Below are positions 62,724 through 64,000 of a stretch of 64,000 bases of DNA, one piece after another. The first letter of the stretch is position 1. Every line of letters starts with the position of its first letter. Both the position numbers and the translations under genes were made by a program. The DNA comes from Cercophora sp. LCS_1 (taxonomy: Eukaryota > Ascomycota > Sordariomycetes > Sordariales > Lasiosphaeriaceae), in assembly GCA_036250225.1 (NCBI GenBank), contig JAPZLL010000008.1:1054001-1118000 (forward strand), read 5' to 3'. The notes under the pieces are model-generated. The model made no database searches, was not told the origin of the DNA, and worked only from the letters and a program-made list of their open reading frames with translations.

Positions 62724-64000
62724 ATGGCCGACATTGATCCCAGCGACCTGGAGGACGTGAGGCCGGCCTCGCTGTCGGGTAAGTTACTCGAGACGGGTGC
62801 AGGTGGCTGGTAGCTAACAGTGCAAAGGGTTCCTCTCGACGCTAGCCCCCGTTGCCATCATCTCGGCCGTCTACCTCGTCATCTTTTTGGTTCTACGCAT
62901 GAGCCAGAGACGCTACTATGCACCCAGAACGTATCTTGGGAGTTTGAAGGAGAGTGAGCGCTCTCCAGCGTTACCAGGCGGGTTCCTAAACTGGGTTGGC
63001 GCCTTCTGGAAGATACCCGACGTCTACGCCCTCCAACACCAGTCCCTCGATGCCTTCCTGTACCTCCGCTACCTTCGCATCGCCACCATCATCTGCTTTG
63101 TTGGCGTGCTCATCACATGGCCCATCATGTTCCCCATCAATGCCACTGGCACCGGCGGCGCGCAACAGTTAGATATCCTGTCGTACTCCAACATCAACCC
63201 GGAGACGCAAAAGAACCGCTACTATGCGCACGCCTTTGTGAGCTGGGCCTACCTCGGCTTCATCATGTACATGATCATGCGCGAGTGCATCTACTACATC
63301 AACCTTCGCCAGGCGTTCCTGCTCAGCCCTCTGTACTCTGAGCGCATATCCTCACGTACCGTCCTCTTCTCTTCGGTTCCCCAGGCCTATCTCGATGAAG
63401 CCAAGCTCCGCAAGGTCTTTGGCAAGTCCGTCAAGAGAGTGTGGATCACACACGACACCGAGAAGGTCGACGACTTGGTCGAGGAGCGCGACAAAGTGGC
63501 CATGCGTCTCGAAAAGGCCGAGATCAAGCTGATCAAGCTCGCAAACAAGAACCGCCAAGCTGCGATCAAGAAGGGCACGGCCACCGAGGCTGAGTCTGCC
63601 GAGATTCCTCTTGATGCCGAGTCTGGAAGCCTCGCTGCTCGCTGGGTCCCCGCTGGCAAGCGTCCAACCCATCGTCTTGGTCTGCTTGGTCTCGTCGGCA
63701 AGAAAGTCGATACCATCAACTGGTGCCGAACCGAGCTGGAGCGTCTCATCCCCGCTGCTGATGAAATCCAGAGCCAGTATCGCTCCGGAGCCTTCAAGAA
63801 GATCCCTGGCGTCTTTATTGAGTTCAGCACCCAGTCCGATGCTGAGGGTGCTGCTCAAGTCCTGGCCCACCACCAGGGTCTCCGGATGTCACCCAAGTAT
63901 ATCGGCGTCCGCCCTAGCGAGGTTATCTGGAAGTCCCTTTCCATTCCGTGGTGGCAGTTGGTTATCCGCCGCTATGTTGTGCTCGCTTTCATCGCCGCCC
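62724..64000 (+). CDS. CSC1/OSCA-type cation channel (DUF221, RSN1 family), 5' part
   Basis: A multi-pass membrane protein of the calcium-permeable stress-gated channel group (yeast Csc1, Phm7, Rsn1). Exon 1 (62724-62778) encodes MADIDPSDLEDVRPASLSG. A 49-base intron (GTAAGT, branch GCTAAC, acceptor CAAAG) is followed by exon 2 from 62828 to the window edge. TM0 is FLSTLAPVAIISAVYLVIFL. Then come RRYYAPRTYLGSL, TM1 (RIATIICFVGVLITWPIMFP), the family block LSYSNI, and TM2 (AHAFVSWAYLGFIMYMIMRE) with YYINLRQAFLLSP. The cytosolic RRM-like domain begins SSRTVLFSSVPQAYLDE, where SVP is the family mark, and includes INWCRTELERL and FIEFSTQSDAEGA. The sequence ends as the next membrane helix starts (WWQLVIRRYVVLAFIAA). 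About half the protein is missing to the right. Confidence 0.92.

Noticed and set aside
1..64000. CRISPR arrays, rRNA genes, bacterial-type operons, riboswitches
   Set aside because: None seen; gene structure with introns and family content are eukaryotic throughout. A TPP-type riboswitch was not recognised by eye in any intron.

Overview
The window is nuclear DNA from a filamentous ascomycete, most likely a Sordariomycete (inferred). The evidence is short introns of roughly 45-65 bp with GTAAGT-type donors and CTAAC branch sites, tightly spaced intron-poor genes on both strands, and typical fungal families: a WSC-domain wall sensor, a LaeA-like methyltransferase, a THO2 with an RGG/RD-rich tail, a GRAM/VASt sterol-transfer protein and a highly-reducing polyketide synthase remnant. 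No ribosomal RNA gene, CRISPR array or bacterial operon is present.

Bases 1-13 kb are accessory in character. A partial MFS transporter is divergent from a complete threonine-aldolase-like PLP enzyme, followed by an extended SDR, a gene-poor stretch with mobile-element-like repeats, an APH-type kinase, and a cluster of broken genes. The broken genes are a polyketide synthase reduced to pieces of its ER, KR and ACP regions, a P450 lacking its N-terminus head-to-head with it, and directly after the P450 a ~100 bp decayed copy of the threonine aldolase 3' end. I read this as the wreck of a secondary-metabolite cluster with one PLP-enzyme copy still intact.

Bases 13.6-19.3 kb hold the purine enzyme FGAM synthase (1358 aa) and an M20 deacetylase/peptidase. 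Bases 19.3-27.4 kb are again accessory: a small frameshifted gene, a six-exon gene fusing a LaeA-like methyltransferase to a fungal zinc-finger module, a MYND-finger gene that looks broken, and a tRNA-derived, SINE-like Pol III unit.

From 27.4 kb onward the content is mostly conserved housekeeping: a Lam/Ltc-type sterol transporter divergent from an Atg38/NRBF2-like MIT protein, homoserine O-acetyltransferase divergent from THO2 (2488 aa), a TMEM184/DUF300 membrane protein, a WSC cell-wall sensor, a large kelch-type single-pass membrane protein, an unrecognised conserved-looking protein, and the start of a CSC1/OSCA-type cation channel running off the right edge. Several of these act at the cell surface or its contact sites (WSC sensor, kelch protein, channel, sterol transporter). 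No operon logic applies; only divergent promoters link neighbours. All exon limits were worked out by eye from splice signals and frame continuity.
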